From NCBI RefSeq assembly GCF_009909205.1, contig NZ_JAAAPN010000012.1, forward strand, positions 85,838 to 149,837: DNA of 64,000 bases, read 5' to 3'. The position numbers and the translations under genes are program-made. The stretch comes from Aquabacterium fontiphilum. GTDB taxonomy: Bacteria; Pseudomonadota; Gammaproteobacteria; Burkholderiales; Burkholderiaceae_C. Each line of letters starts with the position of its first letter. Position 1 is the stretch's first letter. The notes under the pieces were generated by a model. That model made no database searches, was not told the DNA's origin, and worked only from the letters and a program-made list of their open reading frames with translations. Shown in pieces: positions 44,815-52,845 of the stretch.

Positions 44815-45437
44815 GCGCCAGTCAGCGTGGCCGCGATGCGCCGCGCCAAGGCCTGGTTCAGCCGGCCCATGGCGTCAGCCTGGCCGGATGGGCTGTCCAC
44901 CGCGACCGGCTCGCGCAGTTGCCATTGCTGGGCGACCGGCGGTTGGCCGGGTACGACGCGCTCCCATTGCACCAGGGCCACGACCTCGCGCTGCGCCCGT
45001 ACGTAATCCAGCGCCTGGTAGCTCACCCAGACGCTGCCGGGCGTGGCCGAGGGCCGGCAAGGCGCTTCGCACACGGTGCCAGGGGGCATCGCGGCGGACA
45101 GGTGCTGGCTGAGATGGCGGCCCAGGTTCACCTCCAGCCGTTCAGCCCAGCGCACGTTGGGCCATTCGGCGAGCACATGGGGCGCATCGCGGAAGCGCAC
45201 CTGCGTGGACTGCAGATACTCAGGCACCCGCACGCGTTGCACGATCCAAGTGACCGCGTCGGCGCTCAAGGCCCCGGCGGGGGAGCTGCGTTCAGGTGCC
45301 ACGGGCAGTGTGGGCAAAGACAGCCACGCCCGGGGAGGGGGCGGCTTCGCGCAACCGGCCAAGGCCAGCGCCAGCGCAGCCGTCGTCAAAGCGAGCCGCG
45401 TCGCCAGAGGCGAACGGGGTGAGGTGCGCGTGGTCAT
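44799..45437 (-). CDS. PqiC/ABC-transport auxiliary lipoprotein
   Basis: A 212-residue lipoprotein with a lipobox (LALAGC) near residue 29. The mature part matches the ABC-type transport auxiliary lipoprotein (PqiC, DUF330) type with VTWIVQRVRVPEYLQSTQVRFR and a central WAERLEVNLGRHLSQHL. It is the last gene of an MlaE-F-D operon; its start overlaps the mlaD stop as ATGA. Predicted role is the outer-membrane end of a lipid-shuttling system with the MCE protein in the periplasm. Confidence 0.82.
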   Translation of the reverse strand: MTTRTSPRSPLATRLALTTAALALALAGCAKPPPPRAWLSLPTLPVAPERSSPAGALSADAVTWIVQRVRVPEYLQSTQVRFRDAPHVLAEWPNVRWAERLEVNLGRHLSQHLSAAMPPGTVCEAPCRPSATPGSVWVSYQALDYVRAQREVVALVQWERVVPGQPPVAQQWQLREPVAVDSPSGQADAMGRLNQALARRIAATLTGAQAPN

Positions 45438-46408
45438 TGGCCGTCTCCTCCAAACAACAGCACATTGGGCTTGCGATCAAGCTGATCGGCAAACGAGCGC
45501 AGGCTGCGGCTGGTCTGTGCCAGATCGGCCAGCGCGGCCTCCAGATCCGCCCGCACCGGGGCGCCGGGCGCGCTGATCTCCACCAACTGGTTCATGGCCA
45601 GCTGGGCGCTGTCGGCCGCCTGGCGCGTGCGCTCCAGCGTGGCCTTCAGTTCGGGCTGCACGCCCTCGACCGTGTGGCGCGATGCGTCGGCAAGCTGCTG
45701 CACCGACTGCAGTGTCTGGTTCGTCTGGCCCTGCAGCGTGGTCAACACGGTCGACACTGTGGCGAGGGTTTCGCGCGCCTGCGCGGCGGTCTCGCGCAGA
45801 TCTTGGCTGCCGGATTGCAGCGTGCGCTGCGTCGTCTGCAGCGTCTGGTCCAGCGTGTCGAGCGTGCGGATCATGCGCGCCATCAGGTCGGCCACCGGCA
45901 GTTCCTGCACCTGCGCGATCAGCGCGTCGAGCTTGTCCTGAACAGTGGGTATTTCGGGCAGGCGGCCAGACGCAGCCTGCAGGGTGGCCGGCGTGTCTGC
46001 GCGGAAATCCAGCTCCACCCCCATCTGCCCGGTCACGAAGCTCTGGATGAACAGCCGCGCGCGCAGCCCGCGCTTGACCAGTTCGCGCAGGTCCAGCGGC
46101 GCATCGGGGTTGTGGCGGTCTTCGATGCGCAGCGCGTCGGTCGTGCTCAGGCTGAGCTCGACCGGAATGCGCGTGGCCAGCGTCTGGCGGTCGACCTCGA
46201 CGCCAATGCGCGTGACCTCGCCGATCTTGACCCCTCGGAAGGTGACAGGCGCGCCCACATACAGCCCCTTGACGCTGCCGCCGAAGTAGACGACCGCCTG
46301 GTGGTTGCGATTGAACCAGTCGCTGCGGCCGACGCTCAGGATCCCGGCGACGATCATCGCCACCGCGGCCAGGGCAAACGCGCCGACCCAGAAGGCATGT
46401 CGCTTCAT
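45434..46408 (-). CDS. MCE/MlaD-family lipid-binding protein
   Basis: A 324-residue protein with one N-terminal membrane helix (FWVGAFALAAVAMIVAGILS) and an MCE domain (VVYFGGSVKGLYVGAPVTFRGVKIGEVTRI). After it comes a long helical tail of about 180 residues rich in Gln, Leu, Thr and Ala, likely a coiled coil forming a periplasmic tube. The ATG overlaps the ATPase stop as ATGA. The open frame continues upstream through the ATPase gene but that part is antisense-like translation, not protein. It binds and passes lipids between membranes with the MlaE/MlaF transporter. Confidence 0.88.
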   Translation of the reverse strand: MKRHAFWVGAFALAAVAMIVAGILSVGRSDWFNRNHQAVVYFGGSVKGLYVGAPVTFRGVKIGEVTRIGVEVDRQTLATRIPVELSLSTTDALRIEDRHNPDAPLDLRELVKRGLRARLFIQSFVTGQMGVELDFRADTPATLQAASGRLPEIPTVQDKLDALIAQVQELPVADLMARMIRTLDTLDQTLQTTQRTLQSGSQDLRETAAQARETLATVSTVLTTLQGQTNQTLQSVQQLADASRHTVEGVQPELKATLERTRQAADSAQLAMNQLVEISAPGAPVRADLEAALADLAQTSRSLRSFADQLDRKPNVLLFGGDGQ

Positions 46409-47157
46409 GTTGTCTCCACCTCCTTGCGGTGCATGAAGGCCTGCACCGTCGGGTGCATGACCTCGTCGCGCAACGTCGCGGGCTTGCCACGGGCGATCGG
46501 GCGCTTGGTGGCGGCATCCAGAAAGATTGCGTCGTCCACGATGCCATAGATGCTGGGCAGCTCGTGTGTCACGATGACGATGGCGGCCTGTGTGCGCTCG
46601 CGGATGGACAGGATCAGCTCGTCCAGCCTCACGGCGTTGATCGGGTCCAGGCCGGCCGAGGGCTCGTCCAGATACAGGATGCGCGGTTGTGTGGCAATGG
46701 CGCGGGCCAGTCCCACGCGCTTTTTCATGCCGCCGCTGAGGTCGGCTGGCAGCCGGTTGCGGGCCTCGGCCATGTCGACCCAGCCCAGCACTTCCATGGC
46801 GCGGGCCTCGCATTCGTCGGCCGGCCACTTCATCAAGTGCGACATGGGCAGCATGACGTTCTCCAGCACCGTCATCGACGACCACAGGGCTGAACTCTGA
46901 AACAGCATGCCCATGTGGGATCGCATGGCATCCCGTGCGGTGTCGCTCGCATGCCAGTAGTCCTCGCCCTCGAAGCGCACGCGGCCCGCAGAAGGCGCCA
47001 GCAGGCCCACCAGGCTCTTGAGCACCGTGCTCTTGCCGCAGCCGCTGCCGCCGAGGATGCCGAAGATGGTCCCGGCTTCGATTTCGAACGACACATCCTG
47101 CTGCACCAGCCGCGAGCCGTATTGCAGACGCAGATCTTCGACCACCAGCAGGCTCAT
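46405..47157 (-). CDS. Mla-type ABC transporter ATPase
   Basis: A 250-residue ABC ATPase. Walker A is GGSGCGKST, the signature LSGGMKKR (the MlaF variant with Met-Lys-Lys), Walker B ILYLDEPSAGLDP, and switch His in VTHELPS. Start at MSLLVVEDLRL preferred over an ATG 18 bases earlier that overlaps the permease gene. It powers lipid transport across the inner membrane with the MlaE permease encoded just before it and the MCE protein just after. Confidence 0.9.
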   Translation of the reverse strand: MSLLVVEDLRLQYGSRLVQQDVSFEIEAGTIFGILGGSGCGKSTVLKSLVGLLAPSAGRVRFEGEDYWHASDTARDAMRSHMGMLFQSSALWSSMTVLENVMLPMSHLMKWPADECEARAMEVLGWVDMAEARNRLPADLSGGMKKRVGLARAIATQPRILYLDEPSAGLDPINAVRLDELILSIRERTQAAIVIVTHELPSIYGIVDDAIFLDAATKRPIARGKPATLRDEVMHPTVQAFMHRKEVETT

Positions 47158-47158
47158 G

Positions 47159-47917
47159 TCAGATTCCGAGGGCATTGGCGCATACCGCAAACAAGGCATC
47201 CAGCGCGATGATGCCCACGATCCCGGTCACCACGGCATGGGTGGTGGCCTGGCCCACCCCGGCCGCACTGCGTGGTGCGTGCAGGCCATGGTGGCATCCA
47301 GCGAGGGCAATCAACATGCCGAATGCGATGCACTTGCTGAAGCCCAGGCCCAGGTGGGCCAGACTCAGGGCGTCCAGACTGCGCTGCACGAACACGGCCG
47401 AAGGCAGATCAGCCAGCGCCGCACCGACGGCATAGCCTCCCGCCAACCCGGCCAGACAGGCAAAACCGTACAACAGCGGCAACATCACCACCATGGCGAT
47501 GACCCGGGGCACGACCAGAAACGGCACCGGCCGCAGGCCGATGACCTCCAGTGCGTCGATTTCTTCGTTGGCCTGCATCGATGCCAGTTCGGCCGCAAAC
47601 GCTGCGCCCGTGCGCCCGGCCATGACCACGGCCGTGATGACGGCAGCCATCTCGCGCGAGATGGCGATGGCCACGAGATCGGCCACATACATGCCCGCGC
47701 CGAAGCGCATGAGCTGGATGGCGCCCACGAACGCGATGATGGCGCCCACCAGCACGTTGACCACCAGCACAATGGGCAGCGCCTGCACGCTGGCGGCCAT
47801 CAGCACGCGCAGCAGGTCGGCCCGGCGGAAGCGCCAGCCCGACCCGATGCCTTGCGCCAGTGCCAGCAAGGTGGCGCCCGTCAGCGCGATGGGGTGGTAG
47901 AAGAACCAACGGTTCAT
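47159..47917 (-). CDS. MlaE-family permease
   Basis: A 252-residue permease with five or six membrane helices. The family core AISREMAAVITAVVMAGRTGAAFAAELASMQANEEIDAL (the coupling-helix region, EI-A-M) and the C-terminal GVGQATTHAVV are present. Start chosen at MNRWFFYHPIAL because the longer frame would run through the tRNA-Pro gene. It heads a four-gene operon with the ATPase, MCE protein and PqiC-like lipoprotein, all joined by overlaps of a few bases. Confidence 0.9.
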   Translation of the reverse strand: MNRWFFYHPIALTGATLLALAQGIGSGWRFRRADLLRVLMAASVQALPIVLVVNVLVGAIIAFVGAIQLMRFGAGMYVADLVAIAISREMAAVITAVVMAGRTGAAFAAELASMQANEEIDALEVIGLRPVPFLVVPRVIAMVVMLPLLYGFACLAGLAGGYAVGAALADLPSAVFVQRSLDALSLAHLGLGFSKCIAFGMLIALAGCHHGLHAPRSAAGVGQATTHAVVTGIVGIIALDALFAVCANALGI

Positions 47918-47959
47918 GACCCCAGAGTGTGCACCGGATCCAGATGCGATGACCCGATG

Positions 47960-47965
47960 TACAAT
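47960..47965 (+). promoter_or_regulatory. -10 element of the tRNA-Pro gene
   Basis: TACAAT is followed by a GC-rich discriminator (GCGGGC), typical of stable-RNA promoters under stringent control. The predicted start is 5-7 bases downstream, just before the tRNA. No good -35 is seen 17 bases upstream. Confidence 0.5.
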
Positions 47966-47975
47966 GCGGGCTTTT

Positions 47976-48052
47976 CGGGGTGTAGCGCAGCCTGGTAGCG
48001 CATCTGCTTTGGGAGCAGAGGGTCGCGAGTTCGAATCCCGCCGCCCCGACCA
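47976..48052 (+). tRNA. tRNA-Pro (anticodon UGG)
   Basis: 77 bases including encoded CCA. Acceptor stem CGGGGTG pairs with CGCCCCG, the anticodon loop is TTTGGGA with TGG, and the T-arm has GTTCGAATC. It reads codons CCA and probably CCG/CCU. It is followed within about ten bases by a strong intrinsic terminator. Confidence 0.95.
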
Positions 48053-48059
48053 AACAAGA

Positions 48060-48087
48060 AAGCCGACGGTTCGCCGTCGGCTTTTTT
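48060..48087 (+). terminator. Intrinsic terminator after tRNA-Pro
   Basis: AAGCCGACGG and CCGTCGGCTT form a perfect 10-bp stem around a TTCG loop, followed by a run of T. It ends tRNA-Pro transcription and, read from the other strand, may also stop the copper-operon hydrolase transcript that ends at the same place. Confidence 0.9.
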
Positions 48088-48947
48088 CATGGCCGGCTGA
48101 GTTGCTGCTGCAGGAAAGGCACCACGGCGGCGGCCACACCGTCCGGGTTGTCGGCAAATGGGAAGTGTCCGCTGTCTGGCAGCAAGGCCAGTTCGGCGCG
48201 GGGGAAAAAGCGCTTCTGCGCCTCGGCGAACTTCACAGGCAGGTAGGGGTCGGCTGCGCCCCACACGACCAGCGTGGGTGGGTTCAGCGGCGCCAGCATG
48301 CGGCCCACCATCTCGCTGCGCTGGCTCACATCGCCCGTGGCGCGATAGAGCTTGAGGATGGCGCGCTTGGTGCCGCTGTCCAGATCGTCGTACATGCGGT
48401 CCACAAAGGCGCGCGGCAACGGGCGGCGTTGCCCGATCGACAGCGCCCACCGAAAGCCGCTGCGCGTGGTCAGCATCTGCTGCAGCTCGCCCAGCACGGG
48501 CGTGCGCCAGATGCGCGCCATCAGGTGCCATTTGTAGCCAACCAACAGGCCAGTGTTGATCAACGTCAGGCTGGCCAGCCCCAGCGGGTTCATTGCGGCC
48601 CAGGCCAGGCCCCAGGGCCCCCCAAAGTCGTGCAACACCAGATGCGCCCGCACAACGCCCAGCTGTCGAAGGGCCTCACCCAGAAACGTCGCGCCGCCCT
48701 CGACCGAGTAGGGGTAGGCGGCTGGCTTGTCGGCATGGCCGAATCCCGGCATGTCCATGGCCAGCACCCGCCCGTGGGGCGCGAGCCGGCCCATCAGGTC
48801 GCGCCAGTCCTCGCCGGCGCCCGGGTTGCCGTGCACGAACACCACGGCCTCGGTCGCATGGGGGTGGGCGCCGCCTTCCAGGATCCGGGTGCGGATGCCG
48901 CAGGCCGTCAGGTGGCGTTCGTTCAAGGGCCAGGGCGTCTCGTTCAT
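48087..48947 (-). CDS. Haloalkane-dehalogenase/epoxide-hydrolase-like alpha/beta hydrolase
   Basis: A 286-residue alpha/beta hydrolase. The nucleophile position is an aspartate in LHDFGGPWG rather than Ser, and the oxyanion region is FVHGNPGAG. Both are typical of haloalkane dehalogenases and epoxide hydrolases. A late Asp (WGAADPYLP) and His (DSGHFPFADN) complete the triad. The start overlaps the cueR stop by one base (TGATG), so it is coupled to the copper regulator. Why it is there is unclear. A terminator hairpin overlaps its end. Confidence 0.78.
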   Translation of the reverse strand: MNETPWPLNERHLTACGIRTRILEGGAHPHATEAVVFVHGNPGAGEDWRDLMGRLAPHGRVLAMDMPGFGHADKPAAYPYSVEGGATFLGEALRQLGVVRAHLVLHDFGGPWGLAWAAMNPLGLASLTLINTGLLVGYKWHLMARIWRTPVLGELQQMLTTRSGFRWALSIGQRRPLPRAFVDRMYDDLDSGTKRAILKLYRATGDVSQRSEMVGRMLAPLNPPTLVVWGAADPYLPVKFAEAQKRFFPRAELALLPDSGHFPFADNPDGVAAAVVPFLQQQLSRP

Positions 48948-49372
48948 CAAGGGCTTTCGGTGTGGGGCTGGGCCAGCTCGTCGAGGATGGGGCATTCGGC
49001 CTGCTCGTCGCCGGGGCAGCAGCCAGCCAGCCGGCTGAGACTGTCGCGCATGGCCTGCATGTCGCGGATGCGCGCGTCCAGCGCGGCGATGTGGCGCGTG
49101 GCCAGCCGCTTGACCTGGGCGCTCGCGCGTCGTGGGTTCTGCCACAGCGTCAGCAGCCCCTGGATGTCGCCCGTGCCGAAACCGAGGTCGCGGGCGCTGC
49201 GGATGAAGCGCAGCGTCTGCAGGGCGTCGGCCGAGTAGCGCCGGTAGCCGCCCTCGCTGCGGGGCGGTGCGGGTAACAGGCCTAGCGCCTCGTAATGGCG
49301 GATCATCTTGGCCGAGACGCCCGTGAGTCGCACCGCTTCACCGATGAGCACCGGCTCAGGGCTGGACGACAT
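48947..49372 (-). CDS. cueR: CueR-type copper-responsive MerR regulator
   Basis: A 141-residue MerR protein. Winged HTH at the start (IGEAVRLTGVSAKMIRHYEALGLL, then GYRRYSADAL), dimerisation helix, and the metal-binding loop with C119 and C127 in CCPGDEQAEC, spaced as in CueR (C112/C120) and fitting monovalent metal sensing. The ATG lies inside the last codons of copZ. It probably activates both promoters in the copZ/copA spacer on sensing Cu(I). Confidence 0.87.
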   Translation of the reverse strand: MSSSPEPVLIGEAVRLTGVSAKMIRHYEALGLLPAPPRSEGGYRRYSADALQTLRFIRSARDLGFGTGDIQGLLTLWQNPRRASAQVKRLATRHIAALDARIRDMQAMRDSLSRLAGCCPGDEQAECPILDELAQPHTESP

Positions 49373-49562
49373 AGCCTTCGTCCTGAATGGCCTGGACGAC
49401 CGCTTCGCGTGGCAGTTGGGTGGCGATGCGCGCATGGCCTTGGGGCAACTGGATCTCTACCGTGGCAGACGGATCCTGCTGCTGCACCGCCTGCGTGACG
49501 GCCTTGACGCAATGCTGGCAGCTCATGCCGCTGATCTGGAGTTCGTGGGTCTGGGTGCTCAT
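49356..49562 (-). CDS. copZ: Copper chaperone (HMA domain)
   Basis: A 68-residue heavy-metal-associated protein with the Cu(I) site GMSCQHC near residues 12-18. Length is that of CopZ. Two adjacent ATGs exist; the second has GGAG at six bases and is used. It carries copper to the ATPase encoded divergently. Its end overlaps the cueR start by 17 bases, giving tight coupling. Confidence 0.9.
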   Translation of the reverse strand: MSTQTHELQISGMSCQHCVKAVTQAVQQQDPSATVEIQLPQGHARIATQLPREAVVQAIQDEGYVVQP

Positions 49563-49591
49563 CATGGGCTCCGGTGGGTGAGGGTGGCGTG

Positions 49592-49622
49592 AGGATGAAC
49601 CTTGCCATCATGTCAGAGTCAA
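49592..49622 (-). promoter_or_regulatory. CueR-type promoter for copZ-cueR
   Basis: On the minus strand TTGACT (49622-49617), then a 19-base spacer with the dyad TGACATGATGGCA, then CATCCT (49597-49592). The 19-base spacer is the hallmark of MerR-activated promoters. It closely matches the sequence of the divergent copA promoter. Confidence 0.6.
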
Positions 49623-49637
49623 GAACGCGCCCCTCGC

Positions 49638-49668
49638 TTGACTTTGACATGGTGTCAGACTTGACAGT
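49638..49668 (+). promoter_or_regulatory. CueR-type promoter for copA
   Basis: TTGACT (49638-49643) is followed by a 19-base spacer holding the perfect dyad TGACA-TGG-TGTCA, then GACAGT (49663-49668) as a weak -10. It is the partner of the minus-strand promoter 16 bases away, with which it shares TTGACT and TGACATG. Confidence 0.6.
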
Positions 49669-49698
49669 GCGGGCACACTGTTCGCAAAGCAAGCCACC

Positions 49699-51969
49699 AT
49701 GTCTGACCACGCTGCCCAGGCCCCTGTCAACGATCCGATTCAGCTCGCCATCCGCGGCATGACCTGCGCGGCCTGCGTGGGCCGTGTCGAGCGCGCATTA
49801 CGCAAGCTGCCGGGCGTTGGGCAAGCCGACGTCAACTTCGCCACCGAGGTGGCCACCGTGCAGGCCGCGTCCGGGCAGGCCTTATCGACCGAGGTGCTGG
49901 TGAACGCGGTCGAGGTGGCCGGTTACGAAGCCCATGTCGTGCAGGCGGATGCCCCGATGGGCGAGCACGAGGGCGACGCACCCTGGCGGATCTGGCTGCC
50001 GGTGGCGCTGGGTTTGGCGGCGGCCATCCCGCTGATGCTGCCCATGCTGTGGGGCAACCACCATTTCTGGCCGGCCTGGTTCCAGTTTCTGCTGGCTACC
50101 CCGGTGCAGTTCATCCTGGGCGCGCGCTTCTATCGTGCCGGCTGGGCGGCCCTGCGCTCGGGCGCCGGCAACATGGACCAGCTGGTGGCCCTGGGCACCA
50201 GTGCAGCCTGGGCGCTGTCGGTTTGGCTGTGGTGGCGCCACCCGACCGATGCCCACCACGCGCCCGACCTGTACTTCGAGTCGTCCACGGTCGTGATTGC
50301 GCTCGTGCTGCTGGGCAAGGCGCTCGAGGCGCGGGCCAAGTACCAGACCACGGCCGCCATTCGCGCGCTGCAGGCCTTGCGGCCCGACGTTGTGCACCGA
50401 CTGGGGCCTCAGGGCGAAGTCGATGTGCCCCTGGCGCTGGTGACCGCAGGCGACCGGCTGGTCGTGCGGCCGGGCGAGCGCGTGCCGGCCGATGGCGTGG
50501 TGGCAGAGGGGCGGACGCATGTGGATGAATCCCTGCTGACGGGCGAGCCGTTGCCGGTCAGCAAAGCCGAGGGCGACCGGCTGACCGGCGGCGCCATCAA
50601 TGGCGAAGGGCGACTCGTGATGGCGGTCACCGCTGTGGGTGGCCAGACCATGCTGTCGCAGATCATCCGCCGAGTGGTCGATGCCCAGGCCAGCAAGGCG
50701 CCCATTCAACAACTGGTCGACCGGGTGTCGGCCGTGTTTGTGCCGGTGGTGCTGCTCGTGGCCGTGCTGGCCGGGCTGGGGGCGTGGGCATGGGGGCTGC
50801 CCACCGAGGCGGCAGTGATCCGCGCCGTGGCCGTGCTGGTCATTGCCTGCCCCTGCGCACTGGGCCTTGCCACCCCCGCGGCCATCATGGCCGGCACCGG
50901 GGCGGCCGCACGCCACGGCATCCTGATCAAGGACCCGCAGGCGCTCGAATTGACCCATCGCATCGCCGTGCTTGCCTTTGACAAGACGGGCACGCTGACT
51001 GAGGGGCGTCCCCGCGTGAGCCAGTGGCTGGTTGCGGCCAGTGCGGCGGCCGATGCACCCGGCTTGTTGGCCATCGCCGCGGGGCTGCAGCAAGGCAGCG
51101 AGCATCCGCTGGCGCGCGCGGTGTTGGCCGCCGCGCAGGACCAGGAGGTGGTACCGCAGCCATTGGGCGAGGTGCGGGCCGTGCCGGGCCGGGGCATCGA
51201 GGGCTTGGAGGCCAATGCACGCCGGTGGATGCTGGGCAGCACGCGCTGGCGCGACGAACTGGGTGCCTCGGCGCCCGAGGCCTTGCAAGAGGCTGCCAGC
51301 CGCTGGGCAGGCGAGGGCGCCAGCGTGTCGTGGCTGATGATGGCGTCTCCAAACGGGGCCGCGACCGTCCAAGCCGTGTTCGCGTTCGGCGATGCGGTCA
51401 AGCCGCACACCGTGGCCGCGGTGCGCGAACTGCACCGGCTGGGCGTGCGCACCGTGATGATTTCGGGCGACAACCGCGGGGCTGCCCAGGCCATCGGCGC
51501 CCAGGTCGGCATCGACGAGGTGATTGCCGAGGTGCTGCCAGGAGACAAGGCCGACCATGTGCACCGCCTGCAGCAGCCGACCGCCCCGGGCGCCCGCGCC
51601 ACCGTGGTCGGCATGGTAGGCGACGGGCTCAATGACGCGCCGGCGCTGGCCGCTGCCGATGTGGGCCTGGCCATGGCCAACCCCGAAGGCGGCACCGATG
51701 TGGCGATGCAGGCCGCTGGCATCACGCTGATGCGCGGTGATCCGCTGCTGATTCCAGCGGCAATCGACATTTCGCGGCGCACCTCGCGCAAGATCCGGGA
51801 GAACCTGGTGTGGGCGTTTGGCTACAACGTGATCGGCATCCCCCTGGCAGCATTGGGCGGACTCAGCCCCCTGCTGGCCGGCGCCGCCATGGCGTTCAGC
51901 AGCGTCTGCGTGGTCACCAACGCGCTGTGGCTGTCAAGGTGGCGGCCGGCCGATGCCGGGGATCCCTGA
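49699..51969 (+). CDS. copA: Copper-exporting P1B-type ATPase
   Basis: A 756-residue ATPase with one N-terminal HMA domain (GMTCAAC near residue 20), eight membrane helices, the CPC metal channel in CPCALGLATPAA, phosphorylation site DKTGTLTEG, SEHPLAR and GDGLNDAPAL. It exports Cu(I) from the cytoplasm. It faces copZ-cueR across 136 bases containing two MerR-type promoters. Confidence 0.95.
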   Translation: MSDHAAQAPVNDPIQLAIRGMTCAACVGRVERALRKLPGVGQADVNFATEVATVQAASGQALSTEVLVNAVEVAGYEAHVVQADAPMGEHEGDAPWRIWLPVALGLAAAIPLMLPMLWGNHHFWPAWFQFLLATPVQFILGARFYRAGWAALRSGAGNMDQLVALGTSAAWALSVWLWWRHPTDAHHAPDLYFESSTVVIALVLLGKALEARAKYQTTAAIRALQALRPDVVHRLGPQGEVDVPLALVTAGDRLVVRPGERVPADGVVAEGRTHVDESLLTGEPLPVSKAEGDRLTGGAINGEGRLVMAVTAVGGQTMLSQIIRRVVDAQASKAPIQQLVDRVSAVFVPVVLLVAVLAGLGAWAWGLPTEAAVIRAVAVLVIACPCALGLATPAAIMAGTGAAARHGILIKDPQALELTHRIAVLAFDKTGTLTEGRPRVSQWLVAASAAADAPGLLAIAAGLQQGSEHPLARAVLAAAQDQEVVPQPLGEVRAVPGRGIEGLEANARRWMLGSTRWRDELGASAPEALQEAASRWAGEGASVSWLMMASPNGAATVQAVFAFGDAVKPHTVAAVRELHRLGVRTVMISGDNRGAAQAIGAQVGIDEVIAEVLPGDKADHVHRLQQPTAPGARATVVGMVGDGLNDAPALAAADVGLAMANPEGGTDVAMQAAGITLMRGDPLLIPAAIDISRRTSRKIRENLVWAFGYNVIGIPLAALGGLSPLLAGAAMAFSSVCVVTNALWLSRWRPADAGDP

Positions 51970-52011
51970 GGCACTGACGGGGTGCCCTTGGCGTACACTC
52001 GGTCACAACGG

Positions 52012-52088
52012 CTGTCCATAGCTCAACCGGATAGAGCAACCGCCTTCTAAGCGGTAGGTTGGGGGTTCGATTCCCTCTGGACAGGCCA
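52012..52088 (+). tRNA. tRNA-Arg (anticodon UCU)
   Basis: 77 bases including CCA. The acceptor stem is CTGTCCA with TGGACAG, the anticodon loop CTTCTAA carries TCT, and the T-arm has GTTCGATTC. It decodes the rare AGA (and AGG) codons. A TACACT -10-like element lies at 51994-51999; no clear -35 is seen. Confidence 0.95.
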
Positions 52089-52123
52089 GGCCCGACCATT
52101 CACCTTCAGGGACCCCCGCGCCC

Positions 52124-52792
52124 ATGTTCGCCTCACTCAAACGATGGATCCGCGCCGGTCGCGACAACGTCGACCAGGGCGATGTGCTGGCCGAGTGGGC
52201 CCGCTCGGAAGGCCACGCATTCAAGCGCGTGAAGGACAAAACCGGCGGGGGCTACGTGGTCGAAGCAAAAGAGGGCTGGCGCGTCGAATGGGGCGGCTCG
52301 CAACGCCCTTATGTGATCGGCAAGGAGTTGCGCTTCCGCTGTGACACAGGGCTGCCGGCCGATGTGCAGATGGTGATGCTCACGCGTGTGCTGGCCCAGA
52401 CGCTCGAGACTGACGTCTTCAGCCGTTTCACCAACGCCATGCAGACGCAGATCGACAACACGCTGCCTGATGAAATGCGCTGGCTGGCGATGCATCCCAA
52501 AGTCAACCTGCAGCATTCGGCCGTGCTTGGCAAACGCTTTGTGCTGTTGTGCAACGCGGAGCCCATGGCCCGAAGCTGGCTGGAGCTGGGCATGCTGGCG
52601 GCCTTGGAAGAAGCCGCTTCGCACTGGTGGACGGACAGTCTGGTGTTCGTCGTGACGCTCAACCGCGGCATGCTGACAGCGCGCATGGCTGGCCAGCCCC
52701 TGCAGCAGACGCAACTGCGCCTGGTGGGGCAGCTGTTTGGCAAGATGGCCACGGCCGCTCGCACGCTGGCCAAGACCGTCGAGGCGGCCTGA
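52124..52792 (+). CDS. Conserved hypothetical protein
   Basis: A 222-residue soluble protein with no recognised domain, no signal peptide and no long hydrophobic segment. It is rich in Trp and charged residues early on (EGWRVEWGGSQRPYVIG) and helical later (ARSWLELGMLAALEEAASHWW). It starts 36 bases after tRNA-Arg and may be read from the same promoter. An 8-bp hairpin follows its stop. Confidence 0.7.
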   Translation: MFASLKRWIRAGRDNVDQGDVLAEWARSEGHAFKRVKDKTGGGYVVEAKEGWRVEWGGSQRPYVIGKELRFRCDTGLPADVQMVMLTRVLAQTLETDVFSRFTNAMQTQIDNTLPDEMRWLAMHPKVNLQHSAVLGKRFVLLCNAEPMARSWLELGMLAALEEAASHWWTDSLVFVVTLNRGMLTARMAGQPLQQTQLRLVGQLFGKMATAARTLAKTVEAA

Positions 52793-52810
52793 GCCTGCCT
52801 GAGGCAGGCT
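52792..52810 (+). terminator. Possible weak terminator
   Basis: AGCCTGCC and GGCAGGCT form a perfect 8-bp stem with a TGA loop immediately after the hypothetical gene. It is followed by TCCCCC rather than a T-run, so termination may be weak. The neighbouring gene converges on it from the other side. Confidence 0.45.
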
Positions 52811-52845
52811 TCCCCCATTGCCGCAGCAGCGGAGGTGACGGGTGC

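Noticed and set aside
46409..46885. In-frame N-terminal extension of the MlaD-like protein
   Set aside because: It overlaps the ATPase gene in another frame; the MCE protein has a normal membrane-anchor start at 46408.
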